This document shows, in pieces, positions 1 through 7,203 of a DNA stretch of 64,000 nt. Source of the stretch: Hydrogenimonas cancrithermarum (GTDB taxonomy: Bacteria > Campylobacterota > Campylobacteria > Campylobacterales > Hydrogenimonadaceae); the NCBI RefSeq assembly GCF_030296055.1, contig NZ_AP027370.1, forward strand, positions 1,600,501-1,664,500, in the 5' to 3' direction. The first letter of the stretch is position 1. Every line of letters starts with the position of its first letter. Under the pieces are notes generated by a model. It was not told the DNA's origin and did not search any database. It was given only the letters and a program-made list of their open reading frames with translations. A program made the position numbers and the translations under genes.

Positions 1-1
1 T

Positions 2-1120
2 TACTCGTTATCTGCCTATACGGTGCTGCTTTTCAACACGCCGCCGTGGCACTTTTTCCTGCGGCAGTTCGTCGCGGGGATGGCGGGCATCGTGCTGATG
101 TGGCTTATTGCGCGGCAGAATCCGGAAAAGATCGCTACACCGCTGGGATTTACCCTGTTGATCGTCTCGATCTTAATGATGGTCGCTCTGCCGTTTCTGC
201 CCGAACAGTTCGCCAAAGAGGTCGGCGGTGCGAAACGGTGGTTGAGGCTGGGACCGCTCTCGCTGGCACCCGTCGAGTTTTTCAAAATCGGCTTCGTCTA
301 CTTTCTGGCATGGAGCTTTTCGCGTAAGGTGCTTCCCAAGCATGTGGCCCGTGCCAAAGAGGTGCGCTACACGCTCAAAGAGGAGCTGCTGATTGTACTG
401 CCGTACCTGATCGTCTTCGTGGCGATCATGTTTATCATCGCCATCTTTCAAAACGACCTGGGGCAGGTGATCGTGCTGGCGGCGACGCTGCTTTTTTTGA
501 TGATTTTCGCCGGCAGCAGCATTCGCTTTTTCGGGATGACGCTGCTGGTCGGTCTTCTCTTGATCGCCGGGTTCATTGTCACATCGCCCCACCGGATCGA
601 GCGCTTCAAAGGGTGGTGGTACATGCTGCAAAACGCGATCGCCGAGCTCTTCCCGCAGTGGGCGGCGGCAGTGCCGAAAGTGAACCTTGCCGAGGAACCC
701 TACCAGGTAAGCAACTCGCTTCATGCAATCCACCATGGCGGTCTCTTTGGTGTAGGGCTCGGTAACGGTGTGCTGAAGCTTGGCTTTTTGAGTGAGGTTC
801 ACACCGACTTCGTTCTGGCCGGCATGACCGAGGAGATCGGCGTAGTGGGGGTAGCAGCCGTTGTGACGCTGATGATGTTCGTCATCTTTCGGCTTCTAAA
901 AATCGCCGGACGCAGCGACAACGCCATCTACTATCTCTTTTGTGCGGGGCTTGCGATGATTATCGGCTTTTCGTTTTTGATGAATGCGCTCGGCATCAGC
1001 GGCGTCATCCCGCTCAAAGGGATCGCCGTGCCGTTTCTCAGTTACGGCGGATCGCAGATACTGGCACTCTCCATCGGGATGGGACTGGCGCTGTCGATGA
1101 GCAAAAAAGCGAAACTTTAA
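2..1120 (+). CDS. ftsW: FtsW/RodA-family septal peptidoglycan polymerase, 5' end cut by window
   Basis: SEDS-family integral membrane protein that polymerises peptidoglycan at the septum together with a class B PBP. The reading frame is open to the window edge, so the first few residues are missing. About 372 residues are visible, with many hydrophobic segments. The family signature near the C terminus is clear (IPLKGIAVPFLSYGGSQ, about 35 residues from the end). The visible N-terminal stretch SLSAYTV followed by HFFLRQ is typical of epsilonproteobacterial FtsW. A GTG at 23 could be read as a start, but the frame upstream codes for conserved family sequence, so the gene continues outside the window. 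RodA is the alternative; murG and dut downstream favour FtsW in a cell-wall cluster. Confidence 0.88.
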   Translation, partial: YSLSAYTVLLFNTPPWHFFLRQFVAGMAGIVLMWLIARQNPEKIATPLGFTLLIVSILMMVALPFLPEQFAKEVGGAKRWLRLGPLSLAPVEFFKIGFVYFLAWSFSRKVLPKHVARAKEVRYTLKEELLIVLPYLIVFVAIMFIIAIFQNDLGQVIVLAATLLFLMIFAGSSIRFFGMTLLVGLLLIAGFIVTSPHRIERFKGWWYMLQNAIAELFPQWAAAVPKVNLAEEPYQVSNSLHAIHHGGLFGVGLGNGVLKLGFLSEVHTDFVLAGMTEEIGVVGVAAVVTLMMFVIFRLLKIAGRSDNAIYYLFCAGLAMIIGFSFLMNALGISGVIPLKGIAVPFLSYGGSQILALSIGMGLALSMSKKAKL

Positions 1121-1148
1121 ACAGTGAAAAATTTGAGGAGTGTGTAAC

Positions 1149-1853
1149 GTGGATAAACTTTCGAAACTTGTCGAGATGTTCAGGCTGCAGCAGCGGCTTA
1201 ACGACGATACCAACGGCCCGAAGTGGCGCGAAGGCGTGACGAAACAGGGCAAGGTGATCAACTGGAAGCGATGCATCGTGATGGAGACGGCGGAGCTCGT
1301 CGACAGTTTCAGCTGGAAGCATTGGAAAAACATCGCCGGCGGTATCGACCTGGAAAACATCAAGATCGAGATGGTCGACATCTGGCACTTCGTCATGAGC
1401 TACATTTTACGCTTTCATACCCCCGAAGAGGCGGCGAAACTGGCGTTCTCTACGATGAAGGTGAGCCAAATAAAACTGCCGAAAGCGTGGAGTGAAGCGG
1501 ACAATGCGCGTCTGGAAGCGCTGCTGGAGCCATTCGAAAACCTGATGGCGATGGCACTCGTAAAAACCGACGACGAGGTCTACCAGGAAGAGCTGCTGGA
1601 GCAGTTCTGGGAGTGTGTCGACGCCGTGGGGATGAGTTTCGACGAACTCTACCGTCTCTACATCGGCAAAAACGCTCTCAACCAGTTCAGGCAACGGCAC
1701 GGCTACAAAGAGGGCACTTACGTCAAAGTCTGGAATGGCAAAGAGGACAACGTCGTCATGCAGGAGATCCTCGCCGCAAATCCCGACATCACTTACGACG
1801 CTCTTCTCGCCGCACTGGAGAAGGCGTACGAAAAAGTGAGAAGTGAGAAGTGA
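1149..1853 (+). CDS. dut: Dimeric dUTPase (MazG-like all-alpha NTP pyrophosphohydrolase)
   Basis: Hydrolyses dUTP to dUMP and pyrophosphate, keeping uracil out of DNA. The 234-residue product has the dimeric, all-alpha dUTPase motifs rather than those of the trimeric enzyme: ETAELVDSFSWKHWK around residues 43-57 and EMVDIWHF around 74-81, which supply the acidic Mg-binding side chains. This is the C. jejuni-type enzyme. GAGGAG at 1135-1140 lies eight bases before the GTG at 1149, so I prefer that start to the in-frame GTG at 1140. The last codons (VRSEK) are encoded by a GTGAGAA tandem repeat, and the stop overlaps the murG start by four bases. Confidence 0.88.
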   Translation: MDKLSKLVEMFRLQQRLNDDTNGPKWREGVTKQGKVINWKRCIVMETAELVDSFSWKHWKNIAGGIDLENIKIEMVDIWHFVMSYILRFHTPEEAAKLAFSTMKVSQIKLPKAWSEADNARLEALLEPFENLMAMALVKTDDEVYQEELLEQFWECVDAVGMSFDELYRLYIGKNALNQFRQRHGYKEGTYVKVWNGKEDNVVMQEILAANPDITYDALLAALEKAYEKVRSEK

Positions 1854-1863
1854 GAAGTGAGAA
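1836..1863 (+). repeat. Heptanucleotide tandem repeat, four perfect GTGAGAA units
   Basis: Four perfect head-to-tail units of GTGAGAA span the dut/murG junction. The third unit contains both the GTG start of murG (1850) and the TGA stop of dut (1851-1853). Because 7 is not a multiple of 3, the repeat reads as VRSEK at the end of one protein and MRSEK at the start of the next. The same motif recurs near 26.0 kb and 63.8 kb. Confidence 0.9.
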
Positions 1864-2890
1864 GCCGAAACCATCCAAAATTCTTTTGACCGGAGGAGGA
1901 ACCGGCGGGCATCTGGCCATTGTCCGGTCGGTCAAAGAGGAGCTGCTCAGGCGAGGCATTCGTCCTTGTTACATCGGCTCCGAGAGCGGGCAGGACAGGG
2001 CGTGGTTCGGTGAAGACGCAGATTTCGAAGCGAAACGCTTTCTCCCCACACGCGGCGTTGTGAACCAAAGAGGCTTCGGAAAGCTCGCTTCGATGGCACA
2101 GGTGTTCAAAGCGACGCTGCAGGCGCGCCGCTTCATAAAAGCGCACGGCATCGAAGCGGTATTGAGCGTCGGCGGTTTCTCCGCCGCTCCCGCATCGTTC
2201 GCTGCCATTCTTACCGGCACGCCGCTTTTTATCCACGAACAAAACGCCGTCAGCGGCCGCCTCAACCGCATTCTCGAACCCTTCGCCAAACGCTTCTTCT
2301 CCTCCTACGGCGACGACCGCATCGACTACCCCGTCGGCGAAATTTTCTTCCAAACCGCCCGTCTCCGAACGGAGGTCGAAACCGTCATCTTCCTCGGTGG
2401 CAGCCAGGGCGCCAAAGCGATCAACGATTTCGCCCTCGAACTCGCTCCCGAACTGCGAAGACGCGGCATCCGCATCGTCCACCAGACCGGAAACCTCGAC
2501 TACGAGCGCATCAAAGGTGCTTACGAAGCGCTCGGCATCGAAGCCGACGTTTTCGCTTTCGACAAAGAACTCTACAAGCGGATCGCCCAAGCCGACTTCG
2601 CCGTCAGCCGTGCCGGCGCCAGTACCCTCTGGGAACTTGCCGCGAACAGGATTCCAACCCTTTTCGTTCCCTACCCCTATGCCGCAGGCGACCACCAGTA
2701 TCACAATGCCCGTTATATCGTTGAACGAAACGCCGGATGGATTGTGAGACAGAATGCGTTGAAATCGGATCTTTTTTGGGATATAATCGACAAAGAAAAT
2801 ATCGCCCCGGTCAGTGAAAAACTCGCAACGATGATCGGCCCCGACGGTGCCCGGAAGATCGTGGAGAGCATGCTGGCGGAGGGAAGATGA
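1850..2890 (+). CDS. murG: UDP-GlcNAc:lipid I N-acetylglucosamine transferase MurG
   Basis: GT28 glycosyltransferase that adds GlcNAc to lipid I to form lipid II on the inner face of the membrane. The 346-residue product has the N-terminal glycine-rich loop LTGGGTGGH near residue 13 and the C-terminal donor-site loop FLGGSQGAKAIN near 185. SRAGASTLWEL and the acceptor-side HEQNAVSG are also present. The GTG start at 1850 overlaps the dUTPase stop (GTGA), suggesting translational coupling. The first five residues (MRSEK) come from the GTGAGAA repeat and are not family sequence. No other start fits before the glycine loop. Confidence 0.93.
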   Translation: MRSEKPKPSKILLTGGGTGGHLAIVRSVKEELLRRGIRPCYIGSESGQDRAWFGEDADFEAKRFLPTRGVVNQRGFGKLASMAQVFKATLQARRFIKAHGIEAVLSVGGFSAAPASFAAILTGTPLFIHEQNAVSGRLNRILEPFAKRFFSSYGDDRIDYPVGEIFFQTARLRTEVETVIFLGGSQGAKAINDFALELAPELRRRGIRIVHQTGNLDYERIKGAYEALGIEADVFAFDKELYKRIAQADFAVSRAGASTLWELAANRIPTLFVPYPYAAGDHQYHNARYIVERNAGWIVRQNALKSDLFWDIIDKENIAPVSEKLATMIGPDGARKIVESMLAEGR

Positions 2891-3000
2891 AAGGGTGTTT
2901 TGTACAGAAATTCGGTGATGGTTTGCTAAAAACGTGTGACTATCGGGATATTTTGGACGAAACGGTAGAAAAAGGTCGATGTTCTGTCGCTATGGTGTGA
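2887..3000 (+). CDS. Possible 37-residue ORF overlapping the murG stop
   Basis: A short frame begins with an ATG that overlaps the murG stop (ATGA) and follows a strong purine-rich stretch (GGAGGGAAG). It would encode MKGCFVQKFGDGLLKTC and about 20 further residues, with three cysteines. I recognise no family. It may be a real small protein, the remnant of a displaced gene, or chance. It sits at the edge of the AT-rich accessory patch. Confidence 0.25.
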   Translation: MKGCFVQKFGDGLLKTCDYRDILDETVEKGRCSVAMV

Positions 3001-3042
3001 GAATGGTACGGAAATATCGGATCAATAAAAAAGGACACTACG

Positions 3043-3408
3043 ATGATAGCATTTGATTATATTGAACCAAATTATAAATACATTGCAATTTTCACCAATT
3101 TAGATCAAGAAAACAATCAAGAAATCCACAAAAAAAACTTAAATAGAGATAGTAGAGAAGGATATAGTGGAAATTGGATTATTTCACAAAATAGAATTTT
3201 TCAAAAAGTTTTGCTATATGTTAGAGAAAATGGTCAAAATAAAATATATCTTGCAGATTATTTAGATAGAGAAATTATTGAAGCAAATAGATCAAGGATA
3301 TATTTTACAAATTTAAAACTTGTTGATACAACTAATTTGCATTGGGGAGCTTTTACTGAAAGTAACAACGCTCAAAGTCCTGTTAGATATATTGAAAAAA
3401 AGATATAA
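3043..3408 (+). CDS. AT-rich orphan protein of unknown function, probably acquired
   Basis: This 121-residue soluble protein has no signal peptide or membrane segment. Base composition is far more AT-rich than all neighbours, with A/T at most third positions (many AAA, AAT, ATA and TTA codons), which suggests recent transfer. A plausible SD (AAAGGAC) precedes the ATG. The central block pairs an NWIIS segment with IYLADY and NLKLVDTTNLHWGAF. It reads like one compact beta-rich domain of the PUA/ASCH or modification-dependent-nuclease reader sort, but that is only an impression. It stands alone directly upstream of the RAYT transposase element. Confidence 0.55.
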   Translation: MIAFDYIEPNYKYIAIFTNLDQENNQEIHKKNLNRDSREGYSGNWIISQNRIFQKVLLYVRENGQNKIYLADYLDREIIEANRSRIYFTNLKLVDTTNLHWGAFTESNNAQSPVRYIEKKI

Positions 3409-3453
3409 CAAATACTTGGCGAATGAAACTGTTATAAGTGTTATATGTTATAA

Positions 3454-3476
3454 GGGTCAGGTGATAACCGATAACT
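3454..3476 (+). repeat. Left arm of a perfect 23-bp inverted repeat bracketing the RAYT gene
   Basis: Begins GGGTCAGGTGATAACC and is the exact reverse complement of 4297-4319. It lies about 50 bases upstream of the transposase ATG. The same sequence with one change recurs at 5414-5436 in the broken second copy. GTTATAA-type direct repeats lie just outside it (3431-3453). Confidence 0.88.
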
Positions 3477-3527
3477 TCAGGATTTTTACGGTAAAATCAT
3501 AAAATCCCGATTTTCCAAAGGAACACC

Positions 3528-4298
3528 ATGCCCCGCAAGCCCCGTATCGAGATTCCAGGATTTTATCATCTTGTCAACCGCGGTGTCGAACAAAGAACGG
3601 TATTCGAAGAACCGCAGGATTATAAAAAGTTCGAAGCGCTGGTATGCGAGGCAGCGAAAACTCATGGTGTCACCCTGCACAACTATTGCCTCATGAGCAA
3701 CCATTACCATCTACTTGTGGAAATAGAAAAGTCTGTGCTCTCGAAATTCATGCGACAGATCAATGCGGGTTACGCCATCTACTTCAACAAAAAATACCAT
3801 CGTAGCGGTCACCTGTGGCAGGGGCGTTTCAGGTCGTGGTACGTAACTGACGAGGCCTATCTCTATGCGTTGATTCTCTATATCGAGCAGAACCCTCTCA
3901 GAGCCGGGCTTGTAGAACGTCCCGAACGCTACCCCTATGCGACGGCCCGGTATTTCACAGGAGAAGAGAAGCTGCCGGAATGTCTGAAAGAGGCCTGGTT
4001 GATCACGAACTTCGAAAAAAACGAAAAAGCGCTTCGTGAAATGCTTTCGGTGCGTGTCAGCAAAGAAACGTTGAGTGAACTCGAAAAAGCTTCTTCGCTC
4101 GTTGAGGCGTCAATTCAAAAGGAAGAACCCCCTTCCGAACTTCTGGAAAAAGTGAAAATCGCCCAGAAAAGAGAAGAGCGTAATGCAAAGATTGTGCAAG
4201 CCTACGAGGCGGGCCATTCGCAACATGCCATCGCCAAAGCTGTGGGAATTTCCCAGCCGGCGGTGTATGGCATTTTACGCCGGATGAGGGAAAAGTAG
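3528..4298 (+). CDS. REP-associated tyrosine transposase (RAYT, IS200/IS605-like HUH nuclease)
   Basis: Single-strand DNA nuclease of the Y1 transposase superfamily, of the domesticated REP-associated type. The 256-residue product carries the HUH metal site in SNHYHLL (H59 and H61) and a likely catalytic tyrosine at Y118 in LYIEQNPLRAGLV, both in the usual RAYT positions. Residues about 222-256 form a C-terminal helix-turn-helix (HAIAKAVGISQPAVYGILRRM), an addition seen in some RAYTs that may bind target DNA. The gene is bracketed by a perfect 23-bp inverted repeat, and its TAG stop lies inside the right arm. It looks intact. REP-like palindromes elsewhere in the window are candidate substrates, but this is inference. 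Confidence 0.9.
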   Translation: MPRKPRIEIPGFYHLVNRGVEQRTVFEEPQDYKKFEALVCEAAKTHGVTLHNYCLMSNHYHLLVEIEKSVLSKFMRQINAGYAIYFNKKYHRSGHLWQGRFRSWYVTDEAYLYALILYIEQNPLRAGLVERPERYPYATARYFTGEEKLPECLKEAWLITNFEKNEKALREMLSVRVSKETLSELEKASSLVEASIQKEEPPSELLEKVKIAQKREERNAKIVQAYEAGHSQHAIAKAVGISQPAVYGILRRMREK

Positions 4299-4319
4299 TT
4301 ATCGGTTATCACCTGACCC
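4297..4319 (+). repeat. Right arm of the 23-bp inverted repeat at the RAYT gene
   Basis: Exact reverse complement of 3454-3476. It overlaps the last two bases of the transposase stop codon, so the repeat pair delimits the element tightly. Short ACTTATACTTAC repeats follow. Confidence 0.88.
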
Positions 4320-4382
4320 CTCTATACTTATACTTACTTACACTATATCATCCTATCCTATCTGCTCCCTCTTCTTTTTGGA

Positions 4383-4388
4383 TATAAT
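4383..4388 (+). promoter_or_regulatory. Probable -10 box (TATAAT) for the YqjD-like operon
   Basis: A perfect TATAAT sits 29 bases before the ATG at 4417, just after the AT-rich flank of the RAYT element. No convincing -35 was seen, as is common in this phylum. Confidence 0.5.
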
Positions 4389-4416
4389 GTAAAAAATTCG
4401 CTTGAAGGAGCGCCCG

Positions 4417-4752
4417 ATGACACGGAAAGCGACGACGGCAAATCAGCCGGATGCAGAGGTCGAAGCACTGAAAAAAGAGATAGAGATACTTAAAAAAGAT
4501 CTTTTGAGGCTCACGGAAACACTCGGGAAAGTGGGGGAAGAGACGATCAAAAGTTCCGTCGAGGATGTGAAGGAGAAGATTTCCGCCCAGATTCCCGAAG
4601 AGCGGCTCGAACAGATCGAAGCTCTGAAAAGTCAGGGGGAAGAGGCGATCGAAGCGATCAGGCAGCAGCAGAAGGAGCACCCGGTCGGAACGCTTCTTCT
4701 GGCGGCCGGTATCGGGTTCCTTCTCGGAAAGGTTCTGGGCGGTAAAAGCTGA
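4417..4752 (+). CDS. DUF883 (ElaB/YqjD/YgaM-like) membrane-anchored coiled-coil protein
   Basis: Family members are tail-anchored proteins; E. coli YqjD and ElaB bind ribosomes in stationary phase. The product (111 residues) has a long charged coiled-coil region (about residues 15-85) and a C-terminal glycine-rich hydrophobic helix (GTLLLAAGIGFLLGKVLGG), which is the DUF883 signature. SD AAGGAG at 4405-4410 is seven bases before the ATG, so the upstream in-frame alternative at 4402 is rejected. It is first of three tightly packed genes resembling the proteobacterial yqjD-yqjE-yqjK set. GC-rich codon use marks it as native although both sides carry mobile DNA. Confidence 0.75.
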   Translation: MTRKATTANQPDAEVEALKKEIEILKKDLLRLTETLGKVGEETIKSSVEDVKEKISAQIPEERLEQIEALKSQGEEAIEAIRQQQKEHPVGTLLLAAGIGFLLGKVLGGKS

Positions 4753-5084
4753 TGAGCAAGGTGACGGTATCCGACTTCATCATCGCGCTGATGGACCTGC
4801 TCGAAGCCGAGAGCCGCGCGTTTCAGGAGTCGGCGGAACTCTTCATGCAGCGGCAGCGGGAGTCGCTTCGCGATACCCTCTATCGAAGCGGTTGGATGGT
4901 AGGATGGATCGCCGCCGCTTTCATCTCCCTGCTCGGCGCTCTCGCATTTCTGACATGGGGGTTCTACCGGCTTTTCGCCCTCTACGTCTCGGAGACCGCC
5001 GCCCCTTTTGTCGCCGGCGCGCTGCTGCTGCTCTTCGCCCTCCTATTCGCCCGTTTCGCCACGAATTCCAGGTTGCGTGAATGA
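4752..5084 (+). CDS. YqjE-like two-helix membrane protein (phage-holin superfamily III fold)
   Basis: Small inner-membrane protein of 110 residues, with an N-terminal amphipathic segment and two hydrophobic helices (about residues 45-70 and 78-100), like YqjE (Phage_holin_3_6). Its ATG overlaps the last base of the DUF883 gene and its stop overlaps the next start, so all three are probably co-translated. The exact role of YqjE is unknown; a link to envelope stress or stationary phase is inferred from the E. coli counterparts. Confidence 0.65.
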   Translation: MSKVTVSDFIIALMDLLEAESRAFQESAELFMQRQRESLRDTLYRSGWMVGWIAAAFISLLGALAFLTWGFYRLFALYVSETAAPFVAGALLLLFALLFARFATNSRLRE

Positions 5085-5374
5085 GCGAACTCGAAGAGGC
5101 GAGAAGGCGTTTCGACGCCATAGCGAAAGGGCGGTACGCTCCCAGAACGCTTTCGCTCGAAGAGGCCAAAGCCAGACTCCGTGAGACCGATCCGGGCATC
5201 GACGTTTCGGATCTTCTCGCTGCACTCGACGAAGGAGATCTGAAACGCGCCGGCACCTCCCTGGTCTGGCAGGTGATAGCGCCCGAAACGATCGCCTATT
5301 TCACCCCTTTGATCGTCGAACTCCTTCAGTCCGCGGTGGCCTCCCGCAGTGAAAAAGGCTCCGAAAAAGCGTGA
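5081..5374 (+). CDS. Small soluble protein, third gene of the YqjDE-like operon
   Basis: This 97-residue charged protein has no signal peptide and only a short hydrophobic patch near the C terminus (IAYFTPLIVELLQSAV). It occupies the place of yqjK in the enterobacterial cluster, but I cannot show homology. The start overlaps the YqjE-like stop by four bases (ATGA). Function unknown. Confidence 0.6.
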   Translation: MSELEEARRRFDAIAKGRYAPRTLSLEEAKARLRETDPGIDVSDLLAALDEGDLKRAGTSLVWQVIAPETIAYFTPLIVELLQSAVASRSEKGSEKA

Positions 5375-5397
5375 TTCTCCTCTATGCTTCATAACAG

Positions 5398-5547
5398 TTA
5401 TAAGAGTTATAAGGGTCAGGTGATAACCAATAACTTCAGAATTTTCACTGTAAAATCATAAAATCCCGACCTTCCAAAGAACACCATGCCCCGCAAGCCC
5501 CGTATCGAAATTCCAGGGTTTTACCATGTCATCAACCGCGGTGTCGA
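5398..5547 (+). mobile_element. Truncated second copy of the RAYT element (5' end only)
   Basis: About 150 bases closely match 3438-3590: the GTTATAA repeat, the 23-bp terminal repeat (5414-5436, one difference), the leader and the first codons of the transposase. Similarity ends abruptly after GTGTCGA at 5547, four bases before the AT-rich repeat that flanks the Fic gene. No right-hand half of the copy was found, so insertion of the Fic segment probably went with loss of the rest. Confidence 0.85.
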
Positions 5548-5554
5548 TAGATGA
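5486..5554 (+). pseudogene. RAYT transposase fragment, first about 20 codons
   Basis: Reads MPRKPRIEIPGFYHVINRGV, nearly identical to the start of the intact transposase at 3528. After two more codons it hits TGA at 5552-5554, where sequence unrelated to the transposase begins. It lacks the HUH motif and the tyrosine, so it is not functional. Confidence 0.85.
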
Positions 5555-5620
5555 AAAACGATTATACTGCTTGAAAAAAATAGTTACATTTATCGGATTT
5601 GTTGAAAAATGTTTATAAAA
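5551..5620. repeat. AT-rich repeat block downstream of fic, three TGAAAAA-type units
   Basis: Three related units start at 5551 (ATGAAAAACGATTATA), 5571 (TTGAAAAAAATAG) and 5602 (TTGAAAAATGTTTATA), spaced 20 and 31 bases. The block on the other side of fic (7130-7203) has the same three-unit layout in the same orientation, so the gene is flanked by an imperfect direct repeat of about 70 bases. Confidence 0.65.
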
Positions 5621-5623
5621 TAC

Positions 5624-7120
5624 CTAATCTTTATCAAATATCTCTGCGACTGTTCGCTGCATTTTCTCTATCTCTTGATCGGTAAACTTTTCAAAGTATC
5701 GGTCTCTTTTATTTTTGGAGAGCTTTCCGTGGTTTTGCATCGTGAAGCGGATAAAAAGATCGATCAGGCGATCTGGCATATCGACAATCTCCTTGAGCGC
5801 TTTTTTCGCTTTATCGTAACCTGATAGGAACAACAGTTCGTTTGGCAACTCTTCTTCTATTGTCTCTTTCACAAAGTGGTAAAGCGCTTCACTTTGAGAT
5901 GTCATATCCATATAGCGATACCAAAGTGCTGTATCTGAGAGAACTCGCATCATGCCTTCTTCATCGAGGGCATACTCAATAAGCGGTATAAGTTTGGATG
6001 AAAAGGCTTCCAAAGATCTATCGTAAGAGACGGCATCTTTAAGCATTACGGCAGATACAGGGAACATAATGCCACTTGGCGTAAAACCTCGGATAGCAAG
6101 AATGTTGTGAATCAAAAAACGGTGTATCCGTCCATTCCCGTCTTCGAAAGGGTGTAAAAAAACAAAACCGTATGCAATAATCGCAGCGTGGACAATAGGA
6201 TGGACTCCACCTTCTCCCATTCGATGATGACACTCGATCAGCCCTTCCATCAACCCTTCCAGATCTTGGGGTTTTGGTGAAATATAGTGGACTTTTTCTC
6301 TTCCAAATGAAACGGTTTCACCCACATAGTTTTGATTTTGACGATAATCTCTGTCTGCGAACCGTTTATCTACAATACGGTTTTGCAACTCGAGTAATCT
6401 CTCTTTTTGGCAAAAATCCTCTTTTTGAGCTTCTTGAAGCAAAGCCACAAATCTTTCGGTGCGTGTACTGTTTGGTTCTTCATGCTCTATAAAGAATGAA
6501 GATTTGGTCTCCTTGGTATAGAGATAGGCGAGCGCTCGTCTTAGAAGTTCAGGAGGGTAGTCGACAAGCAGATCCTCGCAGAGTTGTGCAAGATCTTCCT
6601 CTTCCATCCGCCGGAGTGTTTCCGTTTTTCTAACAATGGGGCAGAATGCTTTGGTTCCCAGTAGATTATTGCGGATCCTTTGTCGTCTGACAGATTCGCC
6701 TTTTGAGAGTGTATAGTATCGATCACTCTCAAGAAGATCGATATAGTTTCCCTGCTCCAGATCTTTCAGAGGGAGTTCTTCGCCGGTCAGAAACTCATAG
6801 AGAAACCAGATGCGCCTTGCATACTTTCCTGTTGGCTTGGACTCAAGGTATTCAAGCAGTTCCTTCGTATCGACAATGGAAAATATTTGTGAAAGTATGG
6901 CAAGGTTCACGCCATCGTATTTCAAGGCAAACTCCAGCTGTTCTCCTATGCCTGGGCCTGGTTGGTATCGTGCAGGGTATATCTCTTCGATACCGTTATC
7001 ATTGTCTTGCCGGTGATGCACTTGACGCTCTTTCCAAATATAGGAGCGGTGCCAATTTGGTATGACATCAAGACGATACTGTTTTATGATGGCTTCATAG
7101 CCGGCAGGGTTATACCTCAT
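5624..7120 (-). CDS. Fic-domain protein, putative AMP/NMP transferase
   Basis: Fic enzymes transfer AMP or a related group from a nucleotide to a protein hydroxyl. In this 498-residue protein the active-site motif HPFEDGNGRIHR is intact at residues 323-334. A likely inhibitory motif lies upstream of the core at S208-FFI-E212, followed by His instead of the usual Gly/Asn. The N-terminal 200 residues are helical and unrecognised, and the C terminus (from about 440) is basic and helical. The ATG at 7120 has a good SD (AAGGAA); the frame extends upstream only through repeat-encoded sequence. Its GC content is visibly lower than its neighbours and it is flanked by AT-rich direct repeats, suggesting a transferred cassette. 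No partner antitoxin gene is adjacent. Confidence 0.85.
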   Translation of the reverse strand: MRYNPAGYEAIIKQYRLDVIPNWHRSYIWKERQVHHRQDNDNGIEEIYPARYQPGPGIGEQLEFALKYDGVNLAILSQIFSIVDTKELLEYLESKPTGKYARRIWFLYEFLTGEELPLKDLEQGNYIDLLESDRYYTLSKGESVRRQRIRNNLLGTKAFCPIVRKTETLRRMEEEDLAQLCEDLLVDYPPELLRRALAYLYTKETKSSFFIEHEEPNSTRTERFVALLQEAQKEDFCQKERLLELQNRIVDKRFADRDYRQNQNYVGETVSFGREKVHYISPKPQDLEGLMEGLIECHHRMGEGGVHPIVHAAIIAYGFVFLHPFEDGNGRIHRFLIHNILAIRGFTPSGIMFPVSAVMLKDAVSYDRSLEAFSSKLIPLIEYALDEEGMMRVLSDTALWYRYMDMTSQSEALYHFVKETIEEELPNELLFLSGYDKAKKALKEIVDMPDRLIDLFIRFTMQNHGKLSKNKRDRYFEKFTDQEIEKMQRTVAEIFDKD

Positions 7121-7129
7121 GCCAATTCC

Positions 7130-7203
7130 TTGAAAAACGATTACAATTATTGAAAAATGATTATATATTGTAGCATATTTTGAAAAATGATTATTTAAAA
7201 AGG
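7130..7203. repeat. AT-rich repeat block upstream of fic, three TTGAAAAAYGATTAY units
   Basis: Units start at 7130, 7150 and 7180 (TTGAAAAACGATTAC, TTGAAAAATGATTAT, TTGAAAAATGATTAT), spaced 20 and 30 bases. The block fills the fic promoter region and could be an autoregulatory operator. Its partner on the far side of fic has the same layout, so it could equally be the boundary of a cassette. Confidence 0.7.

Noticed and set aside
47-62. Sigma-54-like TGGCAC...TGC motif
   Set aside because: It lies inside the ftsW coding sequence with wrong spacing for a -24/-12 promoter.
5609-5824. 71-codon plus-strand frame downstream of the RAYT remnant
   Set aside because: It runs antisense through the 3' end of fic and has no SD or family features.
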